The position numbers and the translations under genes are program-made. The notes beneath the pieces were generated by a model, which was given only the letters and a program-made list of their open reading frames with translations, was not told where the DNA came from and made no database searches. A stretch of DNA of 64,000 nucleotides from JBPOFY01 sp051252415 (GTDB lineage Bacteria; Verrucomicrobiota; Verrucomicrobiia; Opitutales; Coraliomargaritaceae): the NCBI GenBank assembly GCA_051252415.1, contig JBPOGA010000004.1:183017-247016 (forward strand), given 5' to 3'. Shown in pieces: positions 19,801 through 27,837 of the stretch (the first letter of the stretch is position 1; each line of letters starts with the position of its first letter).

Positions 19801-22800
19801 GTTACACCGCAGGAGTGTATGATATCTACTTGGTATTGGCACCAGTAACAGGTGAGACTGGCGTTGCCATGAACTTGAACTGGTTCGATATCACTTACCC
19901 GAATGTGACCGAGTATGACTTAGGGATGGATGTTTCACTGACATATGATTCAGCGAACCATAGCCTAACAAATCTGGGTGACATTCCAGAGTGGGGCGTT
20001 GTTTCCACACATCTAAAACTGCAAGACGGCAGTGATCTAAGTAATGTCGACTTCGCGGCACTGGGACTGACCTCTTGGACCACGAATGATTTCGACAGTG
20101 CCACTGTCACTACTTGGGATGGTGCGAACCTAAGCGGGATCACGCTCTATGTGGACGGCAACTTCGGTGCGGGCGATAGTTTCGCAGGTGCCGACTTCTC
20201 CAATGTAGTGTGGGGTAACGCGACTTCCACTGCTGATCTCTTCAGTGGTGGTTCGGGCGCGAGCTCTGCAGCCACTCAAGACGATGCCATTAACTTCCAA
20301 GGCGCGGATCTGTCTCTGATCACTGGTGCTTCGAGAGCAGCGATGATCAATAACCTCGGTGGCTTCGATGGATCGACACCCATAGGTGCAAAGTTTGATC
20401 CCGTGTTCATCGTGAACTCTGGTTGGGACTCGGCAGCATTGCTTGCTGCTGGTTGGCAGTATAATGCAGTCGATGCGTTCGCAACTATTCAAGCGGAAGA
20501 CTATGACGACCAGTTCGGCATTAATACGGAGAACTGCAGTGAAGGCGGTCTCAATGTCGCTGGGGTTCAAAATGGCGATTGGGTTGCCTATTATAGTGTC
20601 GATTTTGGCAGCGGTGCGGATGAATTCCAAGCGCGCGTCGCCAGTAATACCTCAGGTGGCAACATCGAGATTCGTCTGGATAGTCCTACAGGAACCTTGG
20701 TCGGCACAGCCATCGTTAGCGGCACTGGCCATTGGCAAAACTGGACGACTGTAACCGCGAGTGTCAGCGGCTTAAGCGGCGCCCATGATCTGTATCTTGT
20801 ATTCACCGGAGGTAGTGGTTATCTGCTTAACCTTAACTGGGTCACGTTTACATCTACATCTACCACCTACACGCTGACTTACACCAGCGGTGCAGGCGGT
20901 TCGATCTCAGGCACTAGCCCGCAGGTCGTGAATCCTAGTGCAAACGGCACCGCTGTGACAGCGGTTCCTGATACAGGATATCAGTTTGTGAACTGGAGTG
21001 ATAGCAGCACGGACAATCCGCGCACGGATACGAACGTGACCAGTGATATTACTGTGACCGCGAACTTCCAGACCATCCCCAATAAGGATGCCTTCGCAAC
21101 CATTGAAGCGGAAATCTACGATAACCAGTCAGGCGTTTCAACACAGTCCTGCAGTGAAGGTGGTCTGAATGTTCAGGCGATCGATAACACGGATTGGGTT
21201 GCATACAGCAATGTCGACTTCGGCAGTGGGGCGAACGAATTCCAAGCACGCGTTGCCAGCAATACTTCGGGCGGAAATATTGAGATTCGTCTTAATAGTC
21301 CTACTGGAACCTTGCTGGGCACATGCATCGTGAACGGCACTGGCGGCTGGCAAGCCTGGACGACCGTATCCACGAGCATCAGCAGTGTCAGTGGTGTCCA
21401 AGATGTGTATCTTGTATTCACTGGTGGTGCCGGTTCTTTGTTTAACTTAAACTGGTTCACATTCACATCTACATCGACCACCTACACGCTGACCTACTCG
21501 GCTGCCGCAGGTGGTTCGATTTCTGGAACCAGCCCACAGGTTATCAGTGCAGGTGGTAACGGCACAGCCGTTACCGCCGTGGCTGACGCTAACTATTCCT
21601 TCGTCAACTGGAGCGACGGCAGCACGGCTAATCCGCGCACGGATACGAACGTGACTGGCGATGTCACTGTGACTGCGAACTTCGCGATCAACAGCTACAC
21701 GCTGACTTACACCGCCGGAGCGAACGGTTCGATCTCGGGCAGCAGCCCGCAGTCGGTCAATCACGGTTCCAACGGTTCCGCCGTGACTGCGGTTCCGGAC
21801 ACTGGTTACTCCTTTGTTAACTGGAGCGATGGCAGCACAGCCAACCCGCGCACGGATACGAACGTCACTAGCGGCGTCAATGTGACTGCGAACTTCACGA
21901 TCAACTCCTACTCGTTGACCTACACCGCTGGCTCCAACGGTTCGATCACGGGCACCAGCCCGCAAACAGTTGATCATGGTTCCAATGGAACCGCCGTGAG
22001 CGCAGTGGCAGATACTGGTTACTCCTTTGTGAACTGGAGTGACAGCAGCACGGACAATCCGCGCACTGACCTCAACGTTACTGGCGACGTCACTGTAACT
22101 GCGATCTTCGCAATCAATACATACACGCTGACTTACTCGGCCGACGCCAATGGTTCGATCACCGGTAGCAGTTCGCAAACAGTTGATCATGGCACCAACG
22201 GTTCCGCTGTGACGGCTGTTCCAAATGTTGAATACTACTTCGTCGATTGGAACGACGGCAGCACGGAGAACCCGCGCACCGACCTCAATGTCACAGGCGA
22301 TGTTACCGTGACTGCGAACTTCAGCACTCCGGTCGCCTACAACGGCCCACATACCATCCCAGGCTTGATTGAGGCTGAAGATTACGATGCTGGTATCGAA
22401 GGCTATGGTTATCATGACACGACAGCTGGCAACTCCGGTGGTGCCTACCGTTCGGACGACGTCGATGTCGAAGTCACAGGTGATACCAGTGGCGGATACA
22501 ACGTCAGCCACACGGCAGCGGGTGAGTGGCTTGAATACCTCGTGGAGAACGTCATCGCAGGTGAATACTTAATTACCCTGCGAGTCGCTAACTATGGATC
22601 CGCTTCCGATGTCCGCATTGCGATCGACGGAATCGAAATAGATACAGTGAGCGTGCCCAACACAGGTGGTGCGCAGAGCTACACTGATGTCACTGCAGCT
22701 TACTCAGTAGTTCTTGCGACTACGGATCCTGTCGTCCTCAGCATGGAGTTCCTCGTTGGTAGTATCAATGTGAACTGGATCGATATCACCGCAGCACCAG

Positions 22801-23546
22801 TGAACAACCCGCCAGTGTTCACAGTCGATCCAATCAGCACAAGTAATGCTACGGAGAATGCCGCTTACAGCGAAACGATCAATGGTAGTGCTACGGACCC
22901 TGAGCTCGATCCGATTACCTATTCCAAGGTAAGTGGTCCGGCTTGGCTCTCCGTTGCTGCAGACGGCATACTCTCCGGCACTCCAAGTGCTGGCGATGTT
23001 GGAGCCAACGTATTCACGGTCGCCGCGTCCGATGGCGTCGCTTCCGATACGGCGACGCTCAACATCACCGTCGATGCGGCTGTCGCTAGCTGGACACAGA
23101 TCGACTCGAATGACTTCGAGTCTGACTGGGGCATCTGGAATGGAGGGGGTAGCGATGCACGTCTAAGTTCCAGTGATGCTGCTTACGCCAACGGCACTTA
23201 CTGTGTGCGTCTGCGTGACAATACCAGCACCTCCGTGATGACTACCAATAACCTGACTTTGTCGGGCTACAGTGAGCTGAAAGTCGAGTTCTCCTACATC
23301 TGCGTGAGCATGGATAACTCCAACGAAGACTTCTGGTTACAGATCTCCACTGATGGCGGTGTTAACTTCACCACCGTGGAAGAATGGAACGAGGGCGACG
23401 AGTTCGTCAACGATGTCCGATATAATGACAGCGTAACGATTCTCGGCTATAGCCTAAACGATCAGACACAGCTGCGTTTCCGTTGCGATGCCAGCGGTAA
23501 CTCCGACTGGGTCTACATCGACGATGTCGTGATCTCGGCGAAGTAA
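16893..23546 (+). CDS. Giant secreted alginate-lyase-family protein (2217 aa) with CBM6, InlB-repeat and Ig-like modules
   Basis: The signal peptide is ALTALGLLSFSLSHA (to residue ~32). Order of parts: a beta-rich N-terminal domain (~33-210); an alginate_lyase-family (PF05426-like) alpha-toroid (~215-550) with HNLARMWYFT, GYRAHQVFEGVEIL, ANQGMSQ, DGRDAHDQGQ-like (GRDAHDQGQL) and YSEFHQF motifs; a DUF1349/LamG-like sandwich (~555-775); FN3 (~781-865); CBM6 (~872-1005); a pentapeptide-repeat-like stretch (~1049-1186); CBM6 plus InlB-type repeat, twice (~1194-1600); three more InlB-type 71-residue repeats; a further CBM6/35-like domain (~1816-1966); a putative Ig domain (~1970-2062); and a final MAM-like sandwich. 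It would cleave alginate or a related polyuronate outside the cell while bound to the polymer. Unlike its neighbours it ends in DDVVISAK, not in the RL...P motif. Confidence 0.8.
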   Translation: MKKLPPNRRWSDTIKRKALTALGLLSFSLSHALVVNVDIDASVLETFSGQGGYADSGNDYWNSSVNGLNDLTASDGVTASTIDLAISTTNRYSVIGGNIPAGQSHSNLVGDYSYARDADITVDISGLEPSEPYRLYIYCQGDQLSQKATVTFPGNSSVSTTGLVDGTIAEGQNYVVMDVTSDASGIISGTIARNGSRYVAINGIQIVELNPSVPRTFVHPGIGLTVADLDHIKARLTVEPWKTGYDDMAAKSTASLSYVMQGPYVTVSHKKPGNPQPNDPSDPAWENDMEAVHNLARMWYFTDNAAYAQKARDILITWANNHTLFDQGEVYLEMGYRAHQVFEGVEILRGTWPGWTQADTDTLKTYFENVWWNSPYDHLAVPDPLRSANQGMSQLAAALGVAVFLDDEVKFEQCLKAFRSDAAAALGNTLPNGQIGDNGRDAHDQGQLMLMAWCAEVFWNQGVDVYSEYDNRLLAAGEYLARFNLLVDTPFIQAGTVYDIYSEFHQFDGPYTNWGFESKMITLLHTAYVVRQGLRAPYLEQFLSYAPQNESSFCHLMASDSSTATAYPALPEPASVDSVTSLNNAYMGNTSAGSSTYNAGSKTWTVSGNGPRMWYSAAPDYHFAYLPVTGDATIIAKLTSLTGGSTEDARAGIVFTSDLTNTADMQAIIVTHPSGTDPQTHSFRRGDVAHSHQGNPGDRSYLSQSSPKIPYWLKIERIGNRVNCYSSPDGISWSCGESADYAIGTTAYFGLAVSSDQTSAQSTATFTDVRITGGDGGEAIEAPEAPFAIYASPGGDQVPLRWLESFEADSYNIWRSTQSGGPYTLLTQQTGTSYVDISVDYGTHYYYAVSAVNSVGESPLSSEEKFKLVDTTWYEAEYYDAQSGFGLENTSDFFGGQNLSNSHAGDWAAYYDIPLEAGAVFKARMASYGTEIGQIEVRLGSTTGTLVGTLPGLNTGGAQSWGSDEVALSGYTAGVYDIYLVLAPVTGETGVAMNLNWFDITYPNVTEYDLGMDVSLTYDSANHSLTNLGDIPEWGVVSTHLKLQDGSDLSNVDFAALGLTSWTTNDFDSATVTTWDGANLSGITLYVDGNFGAGDSFAGADFSNVVWGNATSTADLFSGGSGASSAATQDDAINFQGADLSLITGASRAAMINNLGGFDGSTPIGAKFDPVFIVNSGWDSAALLAAGWQYNAVDAFATIQAEDYDDQFGINTENCSEGGLNVAGVQNGDWVAYYSVDFGSGADEFQARVASNTSGGNIEIRLDSPTGTLVGTAIVSGTGHWQNWTTVTASVSGLSGAHDLYLVFTGGSGYLLNLNWVTFTSTSTTYTLTYTSGAGGSISGTSPQVVNPSANGTAVTAVPDTGYQFVNWSDSSTDNPRTDTNVTSDITVTANFQTIPNKDAFATIEAEIYDNQSGVSTQSCSEGGLNVQAIDNTDWVAYSNVDFGSGANEFQARVASNTSGGNIEIRLNSPTGTLLGTCIVNGTGGWQAWTTVSTSISSVSGVQDVYLVFTGGAGSLFNLNWFTFTSTSTTYTLTYSAAAGGSISGTSPQVISAGGNGTAVTAVADANYSFVNWSDGSTANPRTDTNVTGDVTVTANFAINSYTLTYTAGANGSISGSSPQSVNHGSNGSAVTAVPDTGYSFVNWSDGSTANPRTDTNVTSGVNVTANFTINSYSLTYTAGSNGSITGTSPQTVDHGSNGTAVSAVADTGYSFVNWSDSSTDNPRTDLNVTGDVTVTAIFAINTYTLTYSADANGSITGSSSQTVDHGTNGSAVTAVPNVEYYFVDWNDGSTENPRTDLNVTGDVTVTANFSTPVAYNGPHTIPGLIEAEDYDAGIEGYGYHDTTAGNSGGAYRSDDVDVEVTGDTSGGYNVSHTAAGEWLEYLVENVIAGEYLITLRVANYGSASDVRIAIDGIEIDTVSVPNTGGAQSYTDVTAAYSVVLATTDPVVLSMEFLVGSINVNWIDITAAPVNNPPVFTVDPISTSNATENAAYSETINGSATDPELDPITYSKVSGPAWLSVAADGILSGTPSAGDVGANVFTVAASDGVASDTATLNITVDAAVASWTQIDSNDFESDWGIWNGGGSDARLSSSDAAYANGTYCVRLRDNTSTSVMTTNNLTLSGYSELKVEFSYICVSMDNSNEDFWLQISTDGGVNFTTVEEWNEGDEFVNDVRYNDSVTILGYSLNDQTQLRFRCDASGNSDWVYIDDVVISAK
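20473..22331 (+). repeat. In-gene duplications: 615-bp CBM6+InlB unit twice, then further 213-bp InlB units
   Basis: InlB-type units (TYTLTY...VTANF) start at 20865, 21480, 21693, 21906 and 22119. The last four are spaced exactly 213 bp (71 codons) apart. The CBM6 domains that start near 20473 and 21088 are close copies, and CBM6 plus InlB repeats at a 615-bp period. This shows recent module duplication within the gene. Confidence 0.85.
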
Positions 23547-23570
23547 AGGCGAAGAGTCCAACTCTCACAA

Positions 23571-23603
23571 ACGGAGCACCCGAACAGGTGCTCCGTTTTT
23601 TTT
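23571..23603 (+). terminator. Rho-independent terminator of the alginate lyase gene
   Basis: Perfect 10-bp stem ACGGAGCACC / GGTGCTCCGT with loop CGAACA, followed by a run of eight T. It lies 24 bp after the stop codon at 23546. Confidence 0.93.
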
Positions 23604-23660
23604 ATGCTAGTCATCTAGAACCGTACTACTGATCTGACATAGGCATTGGAAAGGTGCGGA

Positions 23661-23744
23661 TTCTATGGACTACATATCCACGATAACGCGGTGATGAAAG
23701 TAGAACTCCGCAAGGCGCATGTCCTACTGCTTAAATTGAAATAA
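23661..23744 (+). pseudogene. Remnant 3' end of a DUF1080 gene
   Basis: From about 23667 the + strand encodes GLHIHDNAVMKVELRKAHVL followed by a short tail and TAA at 23742. This matches the end of the intact DUF1080 protein (GLQIHDNAVMKVELRKARVL at 16252-16311), differing at only two of 20 residues. No start codon or upstream part of the domain survives; the preceding bases do not continue the family. It is a decayed paralogue or the trace of a duplication whose other end was replaced by the alginate lyase gene. Confidence 0.85.
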
Positions 23745-23794
23745 GTAGATGATGGATGTGTGACCTATTAGACAGAAAGCGGGTATTCATGTGA

Positions 23795-24619
23795 TCAGTC
23801 AATAAGGCCGAATGCTCGGCAACCTTCCAGTACACCGCTAGTGGCCTCGTTATTTGCGACATAGAGTCGATCCTCAAGGTTTTTTGACTTCAACGTCATC
23901 TGAACTTTATCGACAAGGCCCTCACTGGAATTTGCGACGATGATGGCTCTGAATCCACTTACAAGTGCAGCATAGTCGTTACCCGAGTCACCAGAGTAGA
24001 TGACTTCGTCTGGTTTGAAATCAGCATGTGTCGCCAACCAAAGAAGTGCGTATGCCTTTGAGACATTGCGCGGTAGCACATCAATGAGTCCACAGTTTTC
24101 AAATGGATCTACACTACCCATACAGTCGTAGGGGAGGTCGGCATCGTTTAAGCGAGTTTCTATCTGGCTGAGTAGTTTATTTACAGTTTCAGATGTGCAT
24201 TGATAGCTTACTTTAAATCGTTGTTGGTGATCCGGTGCTTGTAAGTCAAGGCCGTCGATTTCGCTTAATGTGCTTTCCACCTTATCTCGATTTACTGATC
24301 CAGTAGTTTCATGTAGATGGTCTTCATAAGGCGTGAAGCGTTGGTAGGCGTTGTCGACTTGTCGAAAGATGGCACTGCCGACATCGCATACAATCCAATC
24401 AGGTGTTGGTAAGGTGTATTGATCGATTGCCTCTAAGACTGATTCGAAATGTCGGCCCGTGGCATAAATTAGGTTTAACTTTCCAGATTCATGATCTCTA
24501 AATATTTCAGCTAACGCTTTTTTATTGTGTGCGTTTCCAGGTAACGGAATGAGGGTGCCATCGAGGTCGGTGGCGAGTGTTCTGGCTGGTATTTCAGGTT
24601 GAGGGTTGAAATCAATCAT
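23795..24619 (-). CDS. Sucrose-6-phosphate phosphatase-like HAD hydrolase
   Basis: 274 residues. HAD motif I is TDLDGTLIP (nucleophile Asp and acid/base Asp both present) and motif IV is YSGDSGNDYAAL. The size, the IYATGRHFESV segment and the cap domain match the S6PP family (PF05116), which removes phosphate from sucrose-6-phosphate. It is transcribed divergently from fructokinase with only 78 bp between the start codons, so the two transcripts probably share a control region. Because the sucrose-phosphate synthase of the locus carries its own phosphatase domain, this enzyme may be redundant or may act on a related sugar phosphate such as glucosylglycerate- or mannosylglycerate-phosphate. 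Confidence 0.82.
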   Translation of the reverse strand: MIDFNPQPEIPARTLATDLDGTLIPLPGNAHNKKALAEIFRDHESGKLNLIYATGRHFESVLEAIDQYTLPTPDWIVCDVGSAIFRQVDNAYQRFTPYEDHLHETTGSVNRDKVESTLSEIDGLDLQAPDHQQRFKVSYQCTSETVNKLLSQIETRLNDADLPYDCMGSVDPFENCGLIDVLPRNVSKAYALLWLATHADFKPDEVIYSGDSGNDYAALVSGFRAIIVANSSEGLVDKVQMTLKSKNLEDRLYVANNEATSGVLEGCRAFGLID

Positions 24620-24697
24620 AGCTATGTGTTATATATACGGCGTAAGTGAGTTATAAAGCAAACAAAGTTCAGTTTATTCTAACTCATCTTCAAATTT

Positions 24698-25609
24698 ATG
24701 CAGAAAAATATATCGAAAGCGAACGCTCCACAACAACTAGACTCGTCCATTGCTGACGTTGCTGTATTCGGTGAAGTGCTTTACGATTGTTTTCCCGATG
24801 GTCGTCGTGTGCTCGGTGGAGCTCCCTTCAATGTAGCATGGGGACTTAAGGGTTTTGGTCAGGACCCGCTATTGATTAGTGCAGTTGGTGACGATGCTGG
24901 CGGGCAAGCTATACGCGATAAAATGTCAGCATGGGGGATGCGCACCGATGCGCTAAATATTAAGTCCTCGCAAGCTACTGGAGAGGTGTTTGTGACGATT
25001 GAATCGGATGAGCCATCGTATGAAATCTGCGAGCCAAGAGCTTGGGACTTTATTGATGTGCCCGATGTTGTGCCAGGGACATTAATATATCACGGCTTGC
25101 TTGCATTACGAAACGAACATTCACGTTTAACCTTTGATTTGCTTACTAAAGAATCATCTATTAAGCGTTTCTTTGATGTTAATTTACGCCCTCCATATTA
25201 TGACTTAGGAAGTTTGCGGGAATTGATTCGTGGTGTGCATTGGTTGAAGTTGAATATTGATGAGCTGATTATTGTATTAGGTGATGACTCGATAACTTTT
25301 GAGAATAGTCGTTCATATATTGAGCGATTACTTACTGAGTATTCAGTTGATAACGTATTGCTGACTGGAGGAATTCAGGGAGCCCTAATACTGGGAGAGT
25401 GTGGCCATGGAGTTTGTATGCCTGCACCCACTCCGTCGCAGTTTGTCGATACTGTCGGGGCAGGAGATTCGTTCTCTGCATTTACGATTCATGGCATTTT
25501 GACTGGTATGCCGGTTGAGGACATTGTGGAACAAGCGAGTCACTTTGCATCCAAAGTGTGCGGTTTGCAGGGCGCGACGACGGATGCTTTAGAATTTTAT
25601 AAGATATAA
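24698..25609 (+). CDS. PfkB-family fructokinase
   Basis: 303 residues. The ribokinase/PfkB fold is shown by the N-terminal substrate motif GGAPFNVAWGLKGFG and the C-terminal DTVGAGDSFSAF, which holds the catalytic Asp and anion hole. GGAPFNVA is typical of fructokinases of this family. It would phosphorylate fructose released by amylosucrase to fructose-6-phosphate, which the next gene product can use again. Its stop is 8 bp before the sucrose-phosphate synthase start, so the genes form an operon. There is no clear Shine-Dalgarno, as in several genes here. Confidence 0.87.
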   Translation: MQKNISKANAPQQLDSSIADVAVFGEVLYDCFPDGRRVLGGAPFNVAWGLKGFGQDPLLISAVGDDAGGQAIRDKMSAWGMRTDALNIKSSQATGEVFVTIESDEPSYEICEPRAWDFIDVPDVVPGTLIYHGLLALRNEHSRLTFDLLTKESSIKRFFDVNLRPPYYDLGSLRELIRGVHWLKLNIDELIIVLGDDSITFENSRSYIERLLTEYSVDNVLLTGGIQGALILGECGHGVCMPAPTPSQFVDTVGAGDSFSAFTIHGILTGMPVEDIVEQASHFASKVCGLQGATTDALEFYKI

Positions 25610-25617
25610 TAAATATC

Positions 25618-27837
25618 ATGACTGAAAAAAAAGGAATACACATAGCACTAGTGAGTCTGCATGGACTTATACGAGGTGAAAATTTAGAGTTGGGGCGTGA
25701 CGAGGATACCGGCGGGCAAACTCGCTATGTCTTGGAATTGGCTCGTGCACTGGCACAGAGTAAGAAGGTATCACGTGTGGATCTGATTACGCGCCAAGTA
25801 ATTGATGACCGAGTGTCGGATGATTATGCGAAGCTTGAGGAACCGATTGGTGATAAGGCATTTATTTTGCGTATCCCATTTGGTCCCAAGCGTTATTTAA
25901 CTAAATCGAAACTTTGGCCCTACATGGAAGTCTTTGTGGATCAGTGTTTGAATCACTTTCAGCGGAATCGATCTGCGCCAGATGTGATTCATGGTCATTA
26001 TGCAGATGCTGGCTATGGTGGTGGACAGTTGGCACGCTTACTAGGTGTGCCCTTCATTTTCACTGGGCACTCGCTTGGAAGAATTAAAAAAGAGCGATTA
26101 TTAGAATCAGGTGTAAGCCCTGAAAAGATTGAGTCACGCTATGCGATCTCCAGACGTATTGAGGCGGAAGAGTTTGCTCTAGAAACATGTCAGTTGATAT
26201 GCACGAGCACACATCAAGAAGTGCGTGATCAATACGAGCGTTATGAGCATTATGTCCCTGAGCGTATGGAGGTAATTCCCCCAGGTGTTGATTTGTCATC
26301 GTTTCGACCGCCCAGTGACGAGGATCCTGAGTTCCAGTTAAAGAAGGATATCGACGGATTCTTGCATGATCCTGATAAACCTATGATCGTAGCCATGGCG
26401 CGTCCAGATGAGCGTAAGAATTTAGAAATGTTGCTCAAGGTCTATGGCGAGTCGCCTGCCTTACAACGTGAGGCGAATTTGGTCATGATTTTGGGGAGTC
26501 GTGATGACATCCGTAAAATGCCTTATGGGCAGCGCATGGTGCTGAATAATGTGCTGACATTGATTGATGTGTATAATCTTTATGGAAAGGTCGCTTATCC
26601 TAAAAGCCATAAGTCTGATGAGGTAGCGGCGCTGTATCGCGCAATTACACAATCACGAGGGGTCTTTATTAATGCTGCGATGACGGAACCCTTTGGGCTG
26701 ACTTTGTTGGAAGCTGCGGCGAGTGGTGTACCAATCATTGCGACGAATGATGGAGGTCCAATGGACATCATTGCCAATTGTCAGAATGGCCAACTAGTCG
26801 ATCCATTTGATCCGAAGGCAATTGAGCATGCGCTTATGCATGCACTGCTGGATCATGACCAATGGAATGAATGGTCGAAGACGGGCATTAAAAATGTAAA
26901 TAAGCACTATACATGGAAGCGTCATGTGAAGCGTTATCTACGTGACTTGGAAGAGGTGTTGGACAGTGCGGCTTCGCCTCCCGATATCGCCAGAGGGCGT
27001 AAGACTAGGCGCTTACCACAGATTGATCGCCTCATTATAGCTGATATCGACAATACACTTACTGGCGATGACGATGCAATGCATGCATTCTTTAAGTTAA
27101 TCAATGAGGCTGAGGACAATATAGGTTTTGGTATTGCGACCGGGCGTCGCTATGAGGAAGTCATTGCAATGATGGATGAATATAAAATTCCCCAACCCGA
27201 AGTATTGATCACATCAGTTGGCACAGAAATTTATTACGGTAAGAATTACACCTTGGATAAGAGTTGGCAGAAGCACATTGATTTTCGCTGGGAGCCTGAT
27301 CGCATCCGTGAAGTTTTGCTTGGGATTGAGGGACTACATTTACAAGAAGACTGTGAGCAGTCTCGTTATAAGATCAGTTTTGGAATCGATCCGGAAGTTG
27401 CGCCTAAGGTGTCCGTTATTAAACGAATCATGCGTGAGAATGGCTTGCGGGCCAAAGTGGTATACTCATTGGGTATGTTTCTAGATGTCATACCATTTCG
27501 TGCTGGGAGCGGAATCAGTATTCGGCATATGGCGTTTAAATGGGGTTTCCCGCTAGAAAATATTCTTGTTGCTGGCGACTCCGGTAATGATGAGGAAATG
27601 CTAGCAGGCAATACCTTGGGTGTTGTGGTTGGGAATTATAGCCCAGAACTGAAGAAGTTGAAAAAGTATCCCCGTGTTTATTTTTCGGATGCAGATCATG
27701 CCGCTGGCATTATGGATGGAATAGAATATTATCAATTCCTAGATACGATCACGATTCCGAATGATAAGCCTGCAGAAGTAGAGTCTGTTGTTGAGTCCGA
27801 AGCAGAACCCGAACGCGGGGACGAAACGGATGCCTGA
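25618..27837 (+). CDS. Bifunctional sucrose-phosphate synthase / sucrose-phosphate phosphatase
   Basis: 739 residues. The N-terminal GT4 glycosyltransferase (~1-470) opens with HIALVSLHGLIRGENLELGRDEDTGGQTRYV-type sequence (split here: LVSLHGLIRG and DTGGQTRYVLELA), the signature of plant/cyanobacterial-type SPS. FTGHSLGR and the donor-site region EPFGLTLLEAAASG follow. The C-terminal HAD domain (~476-720) keeps DIDNT with Asp476 and Asp478 and a GDSGNDEEML motif, so it looks catalytically competent as phosphatase. It makes sucrose-6-phosphate from a nucleoside-diphosphate glucose and fructose-6-phosphate, then sucrose. Its end overlaps the amylosucrase start by 8 bp (ATGCCTGA), which implies translational coupling. 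Confidence 0.92.
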   Translation: MTEKKGIHIALVSLHGLIRGENLELGRDEDTGGQTRYVLELARALAQSKKVSRVDLITRQVIDDRVSDDYAKLEEPIGDKAFILRIPFGPKRYLTKSKLWPYMEVFVDQCLNHFQRNRSAPDVIHGHYADAGYGGGQLARLLGVPFIFTGHSLGRIKKERLLESGVSPEKIESRYAISRRIEAEEFALETCQLICTSTHQEVRDQYERYEHYVPERMEVIPPGVDLSSFRPPSDEDPEFQLKKDIDGFLHDPDKPMIVAMARPDERKNLEMLLKVYGESPALQREANLVMILGSRDDIRKMPYGQRMVLNNVLTLIDVYNLYGKVAYPKSHKSDEVAALYRAITQSRGVFINAAMTEPFGLTLLEAAASGVPIIATNDGGPMDIIANCQNGQLVDPFDPKAIEHALMHALLDHDQWNEWSKTGIKNVNKHYTWKRHVKRYLRDLEEVLDSAASPPDIARGRKTRRLPQIDRLIIADIDNTLTGDDDAMHAFFKLINEAEDNIGFGIATGRRYEEVIAMMDEYKIPQPEVLITSVGTEIYYGKNYTLDKSWQKHIDFRWEPDRIREVLLGIEGLHLQEDCEQSRYKISFGIDPEVAPKVSVIKRIMRENGLRAKVVYSLGMFLDVIPFRAGSGISIRHMAFKWGFPLENILVAGDSGNDEEMLAGNTLGVVVGNYSPELKKLKKYPRVYFSDADHAAGIMDGIEYYQFLDTITIPNDKPAEVESVVESEAEPERGDETDA

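Noticed and set aside
20865..22331. Possible CRISPR array from regularly spaced repeats
   Set aside because: The repeats are in-frame protein modules without short direct repeats and unique spacers, and no cas genes are present.
21447..22511. A 354-codon minus-strand frame in the alginate lyase gene
   Set aside because: Shadow of the InlB-type repeats; its sequence repeats with the 213-bp unit and has no start or signal features.
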